Origin: Pleionea sp052032335
GTDB lineage: Bacteria; Pseudomonadota; Gammaproteobacteria; Enterobacterales; Kangiellaceae
Direction: 5' to 3'
DNA length: 64,000 nt
Assembly (NCBI GenBank): GCA_052032335.1
Contig: JBPEWV010000145.1
Span: forward strand, 1-64,000
The notes under the pieces were generated by a model that did not search any database, was not told the DNA's origin, and worked only from the letters and a program-made list of their open reading frames with translations. The first letter of the stretch is position 1, and each line of letters begins with the position of its first letter. This document shows, in pieces, positions 34,955-44,343 of this stretch. Position numbers and translations under genes: made by a program.

Positions 34955-36400
34955 TTAGGTATTGAGGCTTTGGCAATCGCTTTCAGAAAGGCACACTCTG
35001 TTCTTTCCTTGTTTCTTACATTGATATAGAGCTTCATCAGCACGATCGATTAAATTCATAATTTCATCTTTGGCGCGTGAGAGCGTTATTCCCAAACTGA
35101 TGGATACTTTGATGCTGAGTCGAAAGTTATGCTGGTCAATGATGGTACGAATTTTTTCTGCTAAAACCTTGAGTGACTCCGTGTTTGAGTCTGTCGCTAC
35201 AATGATAAATTCTTCTCCACCCCAACGACCAAAGAGATCGGCTTCCCTTATATGAACACGGATCAAATCGCTCATTTCAACAAGTATTTTGTCCCCATCG
35301 GAATGTCCGTAATGATCATTGATTGATTTAAAGTTATCGATATCCAACATTATTACACCGAAGGGACGATTGTTGCGTTGAAACCGGGACAGCTCTAACT
35401 CGATAAACTCGGTAATTCGATATCGATTCCAGGTGTTTGTTAGTTGATCGAGTCGATATAAATTTTCGAGTTCTTCTTTTTTCAGTTCAAGCTCTTCTGA
35501 TGACTTGTGTTGTTTGAATACAATAATGGCAATGGTAAACATCACCATCGAAAAAGCCGCAATAAAGAGTTGCAATTGAATCAGCGATTGATTGCCGCTG
35601 AAACTGACAAAAGGCCCAAGTTGATTTGAAGTGGCGTAAACCGCTGTAGCAGCAACCAGTGTTTGAATGGTAAAAACCGTACGTTGTCCGTTATACATAA
35701 TGGTAAATAATGCGACCGGGAACAGTAGAACACTGAGAATATAAACGGCCCGGGGAACTGTTAATAAATCAAATATCGTGGCAGTGACCAGGATGGAAAA
35801 AGTGGACAAAGCCAGCAGTTTGGTTTTCTGATAGTGAGTTTTAAAAGGTTCAGGATTTACCCAGCTAAGAAGTAATGGACCAAAGATCATGGCACCCGTG
35901 GCATCTCCGATAAACCAGGTAACGAATATTTCGAAAAGCTTACCTTCAGAGATGAACCCGAATGCAAATAGGGCTCCTGGACCAAGTATTGCACTGACCA
36001 AAGGGCCGGCTAAGACAGCAAACATGCTGTAAATAAAGAATTGGTAAATGGTCGTAAATGGGTAATGTGTATTGGTCTTTAACACGATAAGATGCGCCAT
36101 CAACACACAGCAGATTACATCACCAATTCCATTAAATGTTGCAGCTGCAATAGCAGAAAGCGCGGCTGATATCGTCTCTGTATTGAAATACGCCCAGATA
36201 TTACCAACAAAGGCCCCAAGGAACACGCCTGGCCAAACATGCTTACCTTTGTGTAATACCAGGGCTATCATAAGTCCGGAAGGGATCCAGACTGATGTGA
36301 CGTTGCCAGGTTCGATCGCGAACAATTGACCAATTCTGGCAGAAACCACATAGATCAAGGCGACGAGTAGATTGTCAAAAATAAGTTGAGAGCGGGTCAT
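34955..36400 (-). CDS. MASE1 membrane sensor diguanylate cyclase
   Basis: A 481-residue protein with a MASE1-type membrane sensor (about residues 8-295, eight or more hydrophobic segments, with the typical NVTSVWIPSGLMIALVL near 33), a short coiled segment (298-318) and a GGDEF domain (about 320-475). The active-site motif is GGEEF at 394-398, and the inhibitory I-site RxxD is present as READ at 385-388, so it should make cyclic-di-GMP and be product-inhibited. The ligand of MASE1 is unknown. Gene stands alone; the next gene on each side is more than 85 bp away. Confidence 0.93.
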   Translation of the reverse strand: MTRSQLIFDNLLVALIYVVSARIGQLFAIEPGNVTSVWIPSGLMIALVLHKGKHVWPGVFLGAFVGNIWAYFNTETISAALSAIAAATFNGIGDVICCVLMAHLIVLKTNTHYPFTTIYQFFIYSMFAVLAGPLVSAILGPGALFAFGFISEGKLFEIFVTWFIGDATGAMIFGPLLLSWVNPEPFKTHYQKTKLLALSTFSILVTATIFDLLTVPRAVYILSVLLFPVALFTIMYNGQRTVFTIQTLVAATAVYATSNQLGPFVSFSGNQSLIQLQLFIAAFSMVMFTIAIIVFKQHKSSEELELKKEELENLYRLDQLTNTWNRYRITEFIELELSRFQRNNRPFGVIMLDIDNFKSINDHYGHSDGDKILVEMSDLIRVHIREADLFGRWGGEEFIIVATDSNTESLKVLAEKIRTIIDQHNFRLSIKVSISLGITLSRAKDEIMNLIDRADEALYQCKKQGKNRVCLSESDCQSLNT

Positions 36401-36686
36401 TGGTTGCCATCTTGTTCCTTTAAATTAAGTGTAGACGGTTTTTAGTAATTTGGAGAAAAAGCTAAAACAACTGTTAGCGTTTAGAAAAGCAGGCTTTAAA
36501 GGCATGTGAGTAGACACTTACTAAGGTTCATTCGTTTACGGTGAATGGTGATGTTTGAATATGTGAGATAACTTGTATATGGAGCAACTTGAATCGATTC
36601 AGACTCGTGATTATCGGATCTTCAATAGAGTCGAACTGATTTCTAAGTATTGTGAAGCGATAAATAAGCAGGCTGGTTTTAAGGTG
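36401..36686. other. Intergenic region between diguanylate cyclase and amidohydrolase genes
   Basis: About 290-320 bp between the start of the diguanylate cyclase gene and the 3' end of the amidohydrolase operon. Apart from the terminator at its right end it holds only a doubtful 64-codon plus-strand ORF (36573-36767) that runs through that terminator into the amidohydrolase gene. Confidence 0.5.
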
Positions 36687-36713
36687 AAAAGGGCGCTGAT
36701 TGCACAGCGCCCT
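36687..36713 (-). terminator. Terminator of the amidohydrolase operon
   Basis: A 9-bp perfect stem AGGGCGCTG (36690-36698) / CAGCGCCCT (36705-36713) with a 6-nt loop, followed on the minus strand by TTTT. It starts 7 bp past the amidohydrolase stop. Confidence 0.85.
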
Positions 36714-36719
36714 GTTGTT

Positions 36720-38009
36720 TTATTTGTTGGAATATTTTTGATACAGCTGTTTGTGACGATTATTTAAATCGACCTCCCGGCCTTCGATGTAAACCGCTTC
36801 GATTTTGTGCGTCAGATGATCGAATAGATCGCCTTGGCTAATAACAAGGTTTGCCTGTTTGCCAACGTCGAGCGATCCCAACAATTGATCCAGACCTAAA
36901 ATTTTTGCCGGTTCCAGTGTCACTGACTTCAATGCCGTAGAGGGAGAGACGCCGTAAGCAATAGATTGACCCACTGCAAAGGGTAGGTCGCGGACATTCC
37001 AGTTTCCCTGAATTGCTAACGCATATGGAACACCGTTTTGCTCAAGCATTGCTGGTGTATTGTAGGCGATATCGACTGCTTCATCGCTGCGATTAGGACG
37101 ACCCCAAGCATGAGTGAAAACCACCGGTACGTTGTGTTGTTTTAACAGGTCGATTGCCTTTACCGCATCGAATGCACCCACTATCACCAACTTAAGGTTG
37201 TTCTTTTGGGTGAATTGAATGGTTTGTTCGATCTGGCGATAGTCGTTGGCGTGAACAAATAGAGGCATTTCGCCTTTGACAACTGGTCGCATGGCTTCCC
37301 AGCGAAGATCGATGGCCTGGTCTTTATTATAATCGCGGGCTTTATGATAGGCCTTAATTTGTTCAAAAGTTTCTTTTAAGGCTTGCAACGCTTTTGCATT
37401 GTCTTGCTGCTGCTCTTTAGCAGTACGCTTTTCCCAAAATGACTTATTGATACTCGCACTGGGCCAACTGAGGTGCATGCCTACCGAAGTTTTAACTGCA
37501 GCATCTTGCCAATTCCAGCCGTCGAGTTGCATTACTGAGGATTGCCCCCGAAGGCCACTACCAGACGGCGCTACTTCGACATGAGTAATTCCATTACTTC
37601 TGACCGTGGGAATTAATTCTGAGTCGGCATTAAAGGCAATGTGAGCTTTAACTTCGGGGGTTATCCTTCCGGCTTCGTTGAAATCTCGAGTCGCCCGTAC
37701 AGCGCTGATCTCAACCAGACCCAGGGTTGTGGAGAGGCCTATCAACCCCGGATAAATATGTTTACCACTGGCGTCAATCACTTTGGTCGATTCATCTGCA
37801 TTTAGTGAGTCGGCCATAGCACTGATTTTTCCATCTTTTATCAGTATATCGTAGTGTTCTTTAACACCACGTGAAACCGTGTGTAATGTAGCATTTTGGA
37901 TCAACAGGTTCTGCTCGGATTTTGTTGCTGGGACCATATCGTGCGACCAAGAAGCTGTCGCCGTCAATGTGATAACACCAGCCAGTAATTTAACGATTTT
38001 TGTTGTCAT
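36720..38009 (-). CDS. Secreted amidohydrolase-like protein, metal site apparently lost
   Basis: A 429-residue protein with a Sec signal peptide (cleavage after about residue 22, in ASWSHD). The overall fold looks like an imidazolonepropionase-type amidohydrolase: N-terminal beta domain (ATLHTVSRGVKEHYDILIKDGKISAM), then the barrel, and a C-terminal ALKSVTLEPAKILGLDQLLGSLDVGKQANLVI. The HxH metal motif normally after PGxID is replaced (GKHIYPGLIGLSTTLGL near residues 83-99), so the usual first metal site is missing. It is 2 bp downstream of the tandem amidohydrolase gene and probably works with it. Periplasmic peptidase or hydrolase partner is the best guess. Confidence 0.8.
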   Translation of the reverse strand: MTTKIVKLLAGVITLTATASWSHDMVPATKSEQNLLIQNATLHTVSRGVKEHYDILIKDGKISAMADSLNADESTKVIDASGKHIYPGLIGLSTTLGLVEISAVRATRDFNEAGRITPEVKAHIAFNADSELIPTVRSNGITHVEVAPSGSGLRGQSSVMQLDGWNWQDAAVKTSVGMHLSWPSASINKSFWEKRTAKEQQQDNAKALQALKETFEQIKAYHKARDYNKDQAIDLRWEAMRPVVKGEMPLFVHANDYRQIEQTIQFTQKNNLKLVIVGAFDAVKAIDLLKQHNVPVVFTHAWGRPNRSDEAVDIAYNTPAMLEQNGVPYALAIQGNWNVRDLPFAVGQSIAYGVSPSTALKSVTLEPAKILGLDQLLGSLDVGKQANLVISQGDLFDHLTHKIEAVYIEGREVDLNNRHKQLYQKYSNK

Positions 38010-38011
38010 GA

Positions 38012-41000
38012 TTAGTGTGCTCCCTCGTGAGTGGAAGAAGATTGATGGCTGATTGTTTGATGATGGTCAGACGATTGCCATTGCCAGAAATCGAAATTGT
38101 CTTCGCAATGCCAGGTAGGTTCTTTTTTCATCAGATAAATTTGATGGCTGGATAGGTTTTTGGAAACACTATGACCGTTCCCATTTGATTCGGTCGATTC
38201 TTGCGAACCGTTATTACCCAGGACTTTCTGAATCAGCTGGTTTTTTTCTTCAGCCAACACTCTTCTCTGAGCTTCATCGTCTTTGTGATCAAAGTATTTA
38301 CGACCGTCGATCCAAGTCTGTTCCACTTTAGCGTAAATGGACAATGGGTTTCCGCTCCAGATAACGAAGTCGGCATGCTTGCCTTCTTTTAGACTGCCAG
38401 TGTATCGGTCAACCTTTAGCTGCTTGGCCGGGTTGATGGTCACCATTTTAATGGCATCTTCGGGCTTCATACCGCAATAGTTGATTGACTTGGCCGCTTC
38501 AGTATTTAATCGGCGTATTAGATCGGGACTGTCAGAATTTACCGATACATTGACACCTTTCTCCATCATCAAACAGGTATTTCCGGGTATGGCGTCGTAA
38601 ACTTCAAACTTATAAGCCCACCAGTCGGCAAAGGTTGATGCTGAAGCGCCATGTTCTGCCATTTCTTCGGCAACTTTATAGCCTTCTAGAATGTGTGTGA
38701 AAGTTTGAATTTTAAACCCAAAGTCTTCGGCAATTTTCATCAAGCTTAAAATCTCTGAAGCCACATAGGAATGCGAATGAACGAAGCGTTTGCTTTCAAG
38801 TATTTCGTTTAACGTTTCGAGGCGATAGTTTTTTCGCGGTGGTGCAGTGCGCTTCTTTTCGCTTCGGCTGAGGTCATCATACTTTTCCCAGCTGGCTTTG
38901 TATTCTTGAGCACGAATAAACGCATCGCGCACGATGGTTTCGACACCCATACGTGTTTGCGGATACCGAATGGTAAACTGATCGCCCCAGTTACTTTGTT
39001 TTACATTTTCTCCCAAAGCAAATTTTATTGAGCCGGGAGCTTGTTTAAACTTCATTTGTTCAGCGTTAGCACCCCAACGTAACTTTATGGTTTGGGCTTG
39101 ACCGCCGACAGGATTGGCAGAGCCGTGTAATAACTGAGCCGTTGTTGTACCTCCAGCCAACGCTCGGTAGATATTGATATCGTTCGGGTTAACCACGTCG
39201 CCAATTTGAACCTCTGCAGTAATCGCATCACTTCCTTCATTGACGCCTTTGCTTATGGCAATGTGTGAATGTTCATCGATGATTCCGGCGGTAACATGTT
39301 TGCCAGTGGCGTCGATGACTTGATAGCCTCGAGGTGTTGATAATTGGTTGCCGATGGCTTCAATCTCACCATCGCTGATCAACAGGTCGGTATTAGTCAG
39401 GATTCCCGCTTTTTCCGAGGTCCAGACTGTGGCGTTTTTGATATGAATGTTTTTTTGGCCGGGACGCTGTTTTAAGCCGAACGCGCGGTTTGGTGTTGTT
39501 AATTGACTGACGTACTCTACAGAAGAGGACTTTTGCTCCGACTCTTTTTCTTCATCAGAAGTGATTGGTTGTCGGTCGGTGGCGAAGGTGATTTTTTCTG
39601 CTTCTGGTGAGACATAAAAGCCGGACAGTCGCTTGTTAGTCAGTCGACTACTAAATCGATAAATTCCCGGAAGCCCCTGTTTAGAAAGATCCGCAGTAAA
39701 TCTGAGCTCATCGTCTGAGTAATGAGTCACTTTGATTTCTGTTTTCTCATCACCAGATCCAAAGTGGCCCTTGAGCGAACCATTGGAACGGGTTATTTCC
39801 AATGGCAAACTCTGTAAACCAACAGGAAGGATGTATTGGCCTTCAAACTTAACCGGATTAAGCGGTTCGAACTCTTTTAGTGTTCCTTGTAAGTAAACTT
39901 GTTTAATATTGCCTTTGTCGAACAGGTTGCCGTCGGTAATGACGAGATCCGCCATCATTCCGGCCTCGATTTTCCCTGCTTTCGTAGCGATCCCGGCGAG
40001 TTTGGCTGGTGTGGTCGTTAAGGCTGCCAAAGCATCTTTTTCAGATAAACCGTGTTTAACCATGGTTCGAAGGGTTTTCCAGAATTCTTTGGTGTCTTTA
40101 ACACCACTTTGAGTAAACGCAAATGAGATGCCATTTTGTGCCAGCACGGCGGGGTTCGATGGTGCGCGTTCCCAATGGCGCAATTCGGCAAGCGACACAT
40201 CGAGTTGAGATTCAAAAGATGACACATCAGGTTTGTCGGGAAGACTCACCGGATGGATTAGCGGACTATTAACTTTTTTGATTTCGTCGATCCGGCTGTA
40301 TTCGTGCCCATCGGCCAAATAGGCGACACTTATTTTATAGGGACTGAACAAGCTATGCGCTCGCAATAGCGATAAATGGTCGTCAGGATTAAAGACCAGT
40401 CCGACGGATTTTAATTCTGACAAACTTTCCAGTGCGGCATTGTACTCAACCAATTCGCCAGTCAGTAAATGATCGGTTTTTCCTTTTGCGTCCTGATACC
40501 AGCGAGCATCGCTCAGGGTTTGACGGATCAAAGCCATGCTGCCCATAAGTGACGAAGGATAAGATTGTTTCGAACTTCCTTTATCAAATGAGCCGAAATG
40601 ACGGCTGTTGGCACGGTAAACAAGCTCATTGGGTAATTTTTCGGCGAGCGAAACGGTCACCGACTGGCCCTGAAAGATTCCATCCTTTTTAGCCGATTGC
40701 ACTGCTGTAAAACCATTGTTCAGGTAACTCTCTGCTTCACTTTTTGACGGTGCAAACTCGTTGACCCAGTCGATTTCGGCATGGATTGCTTCATTCCAGG
40801 CTTTACCGCCACTGCGATCACCCTTGTATTGGGGAGGCTGTCCAAATTTAAACTCGGCTTTTCCTTCACCAAATACATAGTCACTGTATGGATCGATGAA
40901 ACCGGGATAAACAAAGTGTTCAGAAAGGTCGATGGCTTTGGCTCCAGCGGGGACCTTTCCATTTTTCTTTACCGACATGATACGTCCGTCATCGATGATT

Positions 41001-41179
41001 AGGGTTGCGTTTTCGATGGTTTTGCCGGGTTCGGCGATCACTGTTGCGTTAGTAAAGGCAATTTGGTTGGCGCTACGATCATGGAGCCCATACACATGGC
41101 TGGTTTGATCGGCCTTAACCAGTTGACAGCTCATCACTGCCAGTGTTGCAGCGACGACTGAATGGCTGAGTTTATTCAT
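38012..41179 (-). CDS. Secreted tandem-domain amidohydrolase
   Basis: A large secreted protein of 1055 residues using the ATG at 41179 (MNKLSHSVVAATLAVMSC, a signal peptide); the longer upstream frame adds a non-signal extension. It carries two amidohydrolase modules. The first (about 30-445) has a degenerate metal motif (PGFIDPYSDYVFG near 92-102 in place of DxHxH). The second (about 575-1000) is intact, with IDEHSHIAI near 633, a metal His in VHSHSY, another in QTFTHI, and Asp in VNSDSPDLIRR. Between them lies a beta-rich spacer (about 450-565). The C-terminal end is His-rich (HHQTISHQ, HEGAH). It is paired with the 429-residue protein. Confidence 0.85.
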   Translation of the reverse strand: MNKLSHSVVAATLAVMSCQLVKADQTSHVYGLHDRSANQIAFTNATVIAEPGKTIENATLIIDDGRIMSVKKNGKVPAGAKAIDLSEHFVYPGFIDPYSDYVFGEGKAEFKFGQPPQYKGDRSGGKAWNEAIHAEIDWVNEFAPSKSEAESYLNNGFTAVQSAKKDGIFQGQSVTVSLAEKLPNELVYRANSRHFGSFDKGSSKQSYPSSLMGSMALIRQTLSDARWYQDAKGKTDHLLTGELVEYNAALESLSELKSVGLVFNPDDHLSLLRAHSLFSPYKISVAYLADGHEYSRIDEIKKVNSPLIHPVSLPDKPDVSSFESQLDVSLAELRHWERAPSNPAVLAQNGISFAFTQSGVKDTKEFWKTLRTMVKHGLSEKDALAALTTTPAKLAGIATKAGKIEAGMMADLVITDGNLFDKGNIKQVYLQGTLKEFEPLNPVKFEGQYILPVGLQSLPLEITRSNGSLKGHFGSGDEKTEIKVTHYSDDELRFTADLSKQGLPGIYRFSSRLTNKRLSGFYVSPEAEKITFATDRQPITSDEEKESEQKSSSVEYVSQLTTPNRAFGLKQRPGQKNIHIKNATVWTSEKAGILTNTDLLISDGEIEAIGNQLSTPRGYQVIDATGKHVTAGIIDEHSHIAISKGVNEGSDAITAEVQIGDVVNPNDINIYRALAGGTTTAQLLHGSANPVGGQAQTIKLRWGANAEQMKFKQAPGSIKFALGENVKQSNWGDQFTIRYPQTRMGVETIVRDAFIRAQEYKASWEKYDDLSRSEKKRTAPPRKNYRLETLNEILESKRFVHSHSYVASEILSLMKIAEDFGFKIQTFTHILEGYKVAEEMAEHGASASTFADWWAYKFEVYDAIPGNTCLMMEKGVNVSVNSDSPDLIRRLNTEAAKSINYCGMKPEDAIKMVTINPAKQLKVDRYTGSLKEGKHADFVIWSGNPLSIYAKVEQTWIDGRKYFDHKDDEAQRRVLAEEKNQLIQKVLGNNGSQESTESNGNGHSVSKNLSSHQIYLMKKEPTWHCEDNFDFWQWQSSDHHQTISHQSSSTHEGAH

Positions 41180-41356
41180 TGAATTTTCTCTCAAGGATTG
41201 CACAAAGCCCATAAGTTTCGCACACAAATGATGCCATCGCTATCGGCCTTGAGCTAATGAAAATAACGGCTAAGTGATTGATCTATAATGCTTAAGTGAC
41301 AATCATTACTTGGATTACATACTTTTTTACAAATATCTAGCTGGCCGTGTGACGGG

Positions 41357-42436
41357 TTAGTCAGGCCAAGTGCCAGACGCCGGTTGGGTAAATATGGGGA
41401 GCGAGTGCCAATAATAACGACCCGAAGAGTTATCGGGGGCCGTGCAGTTAATTCGGGAGCGGCCCTCGGGTGGATTGACCGAAAGCGTTATGGCAACGCT
41501 TTTCTCAGACCATTTAATATTTTTTATCGCTTCTCCGTTGAAGAAACAATTGAACTGAGACGGTTGAAACGGCAAAGTCGAAAAGTTGAGTTGGTACTCC
41601 CGGTTCGGCTTAGAGTGAACCGGATCATAACTATTTTGGTCGGTGACAGGCATGGCCAAGCTGTTAACTTTTAGTTCGAACTGCTTCATAGAAGCATAAG
41701 AGCCAGACATGGAGAATCTTGGTAAGGCTTGCGCTGAGCTGAATTGGGATGCCGGGCCTGAAAACTGTGTAAGGGCCCAGTACTGATTTTCTTTTAAGTA
41801 ATGGGCAATGCCTAAACCGTATTCGCCATAAGGGTAGGCAAATAACTTCGTGTTGGACTTTAACATTGTCTTTAATCGGTTTTGTGACAAGTCAATTTCT
41901 CGCCTGGCGGCTTGACGGTCGAGTCCTAGCAAGTGGGCGTGGGTTTGAGTGTGGTTGGCAATGGTAACTCGATTGTCGTGCAATGTTTTTATTTGTTGCC
42001 AGTTCATCATCGAGGCGTACTTTTTATCGATTGGTTCCGTCGAGATAAAAACAGTGAATGGCATTTTATATTGCTTTAATAAGGGCCAGGCATGATTAAA
42101 AATCGACTCATAGCCATCATCAAAAGTTATGGCCACACTTTTGTCTGGCAAAGCGACACCGTTTTTAATTTTTTCCAGCGCTTCGGCTAGATCCAACACT
42201 TGAAAGCCATTGTGATGCAAATATTCCAGATGTTGTTCAAATTGTTCGGGGGTCGTGGAGGTCGCTGCGGGCGTTTCTGTGTCGATATGATGGTAAAGTA
42301 ATATGGTCAGTTGGTTAATGGCAACTGATGGTGAATTGCTTTGATCGGTATTTTTTTCTGCGTAGCTGAGCGAGCAAAAAACAAAAAGTATTGCGAACAT
42401 ATACAGTTTGAAAGATAAGTGTCGACAAATGTTCAT
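41357..42436 (-). CDS. Secreted polysaccharide deacetylase (CE4/NodB family)
   Basis: A 359-residue protein from the ATG at 42436 (MNICRHLSFKLYMF, signal peptide ending near SYA). The NodB domain has VAITFDDGYES near residue 105 (catalytic and metal Asp) and the metal-binding NHTQTHAHLL near 165 (H-x3-H), then LFAYPYGEY. The early YHHIDTETP resembles PgaB-type enzymes. It would remove N- or O-acetyl groups from a surface or exported polysaccharide. The C-terminal 90 residues form a beta-rich extension of unknown role ending in PASGTWPD. I prefer this start to the ATG at 42463 because AGGC precedes it and the signal peptide begins there. Confidence 0.87.
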   Translation of the reverse strand: MNICRHLSFKLYMFAILFVFCSLSYAEKNTDQSNSPSVAINQLTILLYHHIDTETPAATSTTPEQFEQHLEYLHHNGFQVLDLAEALEKIKNGVALPDKSVAITFDDGYESIFNHAWPLLKQYKMPFTVFISTEPIDKKYASMMNWQQIKTLHDNRVTIANHTQTHAHLLGLDRQAARREIDLSQNRLKTMLKSNTKLFAYPYGEYGLGIAHYLKENQYWALTQFSGPASQFSSAQALPRFSMSGSYASMKQFELKVNSLAMPVTDQNSYDPVHSKPNREYQLNFSTLPFQPSQFNCFFNGEAIKNIKWSEKSVAITLSVNPPEGRSRINCTAPDNSSGRYYWHSLPIFTQPASGTWPD

Positions 42437-42861
42437 AGTGTCTGCCTGCTGCGAAATTGTCATAGGTTATTTATTCTGAACAGTACCTGAAAGGGTGCTA
42501 TTGAACCTCTACCCATTGGATTGTTTTACTGCTTCGTCGAAGGGTTAAGATTATCACCTAGACGAAGGAATTCAAGATTCGAGAAGTTTGCTACCAGCTA
42601 TTAGTTGGATTATGCAAGTTGGCATTTATCTGAAATATTTTTTATCCGAGTCGGAGTATACCTATATTAACGCCGGAACGCGTTTTAATTTCAAATTGTC
42701 CTTGTTGTGGCGATACATATTCTAACCGGGGCTGAACACTATTCTGTGTTTGGCGTACAATCCCTCGTGTCGAAGACTGCAGGTTTTCTTGATCTCGGTC
42801 AAGTCGCCGGTATGGGTGATCGATAACATCATCATTATCGTAATTCAGCAGGCTTAGAGTC
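42437..42861. other. Divergent upstream region of deacetylase and hemN
   Basis: About 425 bp. It holds the FNR box for hemN at 42789-42802 and the hemN leader. A 73-codon minus-strand ORF (42642-42863) overlaps the FNR box and shares a CATG with the hemN start; I do not accept it. The deacetylase promoter was not located. Confidence 0.55.
42789..42802 (+). promoter_or_regulatory. FNR/ANR box upstream of hemN
   Basis: TTGAT-CTCG-GTCAA, one mismatch from the consensus TTGAT-N4-ATCAA. A -10-like TAACAT at 42824-42829 lies 21 bp downstream, the distance of a class II activated promoter (box centred near -41.5). The hemN ATG is 59 bp after the box. Confidence 0.85.
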
Positions 42862-44247
42862 ATGTACCATCACCAATCAATTAAGTGGGATGAACAACTG
42901 ATTAACCGTTATAACGTGAGTGGCCCCCGCTACACATCTTATCCTACGGCACTGGAGTTTGATCATTCGATGGATGAGCAATCCTACATTCGTACATTGA
43001 AAAACCTGGATCAATCGGTGCCGCTTTCTTTGTATATCCACATACCGTTTTGTTGGCATGTATGTTACTACTGCGCCTGCAATAAAGTGATCACTCGTGA
43101 CTATGGGCGCGTTGAACCCTATTTATTGGCATTGGAAAAGGAAATGTCGCTGATTTCTCAACAACTGAGCGATCAACGAGTCACTCAGGTACATTGGGGG
43201 GGAGGAACACCAACCTTTCTTCGACGAGAAGACCGGCAACGTCTCATCGACTTACTGCGTCATTACTTTCATTTTGATGACGACGGGGAGATTGAATTGT
43301 CCATTGAAGTCGACCCTCGAACAGTGACGCCTGACGATCTTGTTGCGCTAAGTCAGCTTGGTTTTAATCGGTTAAGCTTGGGCATTCAGGACTTTGACCC
43401 AAAAGTTCAGAAAGCGGTGCACCGAGCGCAGTCTTTTACCGAGGTTCAACAGTTGGTGGAAACTGCCAGACAGCAAGAGTTTGAATCCATTAGTTTTGAC
43501 CTGATTTACGGATTACCGCATCAAAGTGTCGAAAGCTTTAAGCGAACACTTGATAAAGTTATTAAGCTAAAGCCAGATAGGTTATCTGTGTTTAATTACG
43601 CGCACTTACCGCATCGTTTTAAACCTCAGCGTCGCATCAATGAAAGTGATTTACCGACAAGTAAAGAAAAGTTGAGCATCTTCCAGCTTACCGTTGAGAT
43701 GATGCAGCAAGGAGGTTACGTCTACATTGGAATGGATCATTTCGCGTTACCCGACGACGAATTGGCGATCGCTCAGAAAAAAGGCGAGTTGCACCGCAAT
43801 TTTCAGGGGTATACGACACGAAAAGAATGTGACCTTATTGGGCTTGGAGTATCAGCAATCAGTTCAGTGAACAATTGTTACGTGCAAAGTCATCGAACAC
43901 TGAAGGAGTATCAAGATTGTCTTTCTGAGAACCGGCTAGCGGCCTGGCGTGGAATGAAACTGGATCAAGATGATGTTATTCGAAAAGCCGTGATATTCGA
44001 GCTTATCTGCAATTTTGAGTTGGATATTGTGCGCTTCTCGAAACACTTTAACATTGAATTTTGGCATTACTTTAAATCTACAATGTCCCAATTAGAAAGT
44101 TTGGCCGATGACGAATTAATCCAATTAAGTGATGATTGGTTGCGAGTTACCAGTAAAGGACGATTGTTGGTGCGAAACGTTTGCATGGCATTTGATCGCT
44201 ATCTGGGCCAGAAATCAGGGAAGTTGATTTATTCAAAAGCCATTTAA
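42862..44247 (+). CDS. hemN: Oxygen-independent coproporphyrinogen III oxidase HemN
   Basis: Radical SAM enzyme that converts coproporphyrinogen III to protoporphyrinogen IX without oxygen, for heme synthesis under low oxygen. It has 461 residues. The iron-sulfur motif CWHVCYYC (Cys64, 68, 71) and the additional Cys73 are present; GGGTPTFL near 113 and SIEVDPRTVT near 150 bind SAM. The long C-terminal HemN domain ends FDRYLGQ. An FNR box and FNR gene flank it, so it is very likely induced at low oxygen. It is transcribed toward fnr with 96 bp between. Confidence 0.97.
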   Translation: MYHHQSIKWDEQLINRYNVSGPRYTSYPTALEFDHSMDEQSYIRTLKNLDQSVPLSLYIHIPFCWHVCYYCACNKVITRDYGRVEPYLLALEKEMSLISQQLSDQRVTQVHWGGGTPTFLRREDRQRLIDLLRHYFHFDDDGEIELSIEVDPRTVTPDDLVALSQLGFNRLSLGIQDFDPKVQKAVHRAQSFTEVQQLVETARQQEFESISFDLIYGLPHQSVESFKRTLDKVIKLKPDRLSVFNYAHLPHRFKPQRRINESDLPTSKEKLSIFQLTVEMMQQGGYVYIGMDHFALPDDELAIAQKKGELHRNFQGYTTRKECDLIGLGVSAISSVNNCYVQSHRTLKEYQDCLSENRLAAWRGMKLDQDDVIRKAVIFELICNFELDIVRFSKHFNIEFWHYFKSTMSQLESLADDELIQLSDDWLRVTSKGRLLVRNVCMAFDRYLGQKSGKLIYSKAI

Positions 44248-44343
44248 AGTCCGTTTGTTGAGTACTGTTTGGATTTTCTTTGGTGTGATTGGGTCGAATA
44301 CGATCTATAATTGTGGCCACCTGTTGGCTATGAGTAAGATTGA

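Noticed and set aside
36573..36767. 64-codon plus-strand ORF at the 3' end of the amidohydrolase operon
   Set aside because: It runs through the operon's terminator hairpin and into the opposite gene, and has no family features.
42437..42463. Upstream ATG (42463) for the polysaccharide deacetylase
   Set aside because: No ribosome binding site, and the signal peptide starts at the ATG at 42436.
42642..42863. 73-codon minus-strand ORF sharing CATG with the hemN start
   Set aside because: It covers the FNR box and promoter of hemN, has no good ribosome binding site and no recognisable protein features.
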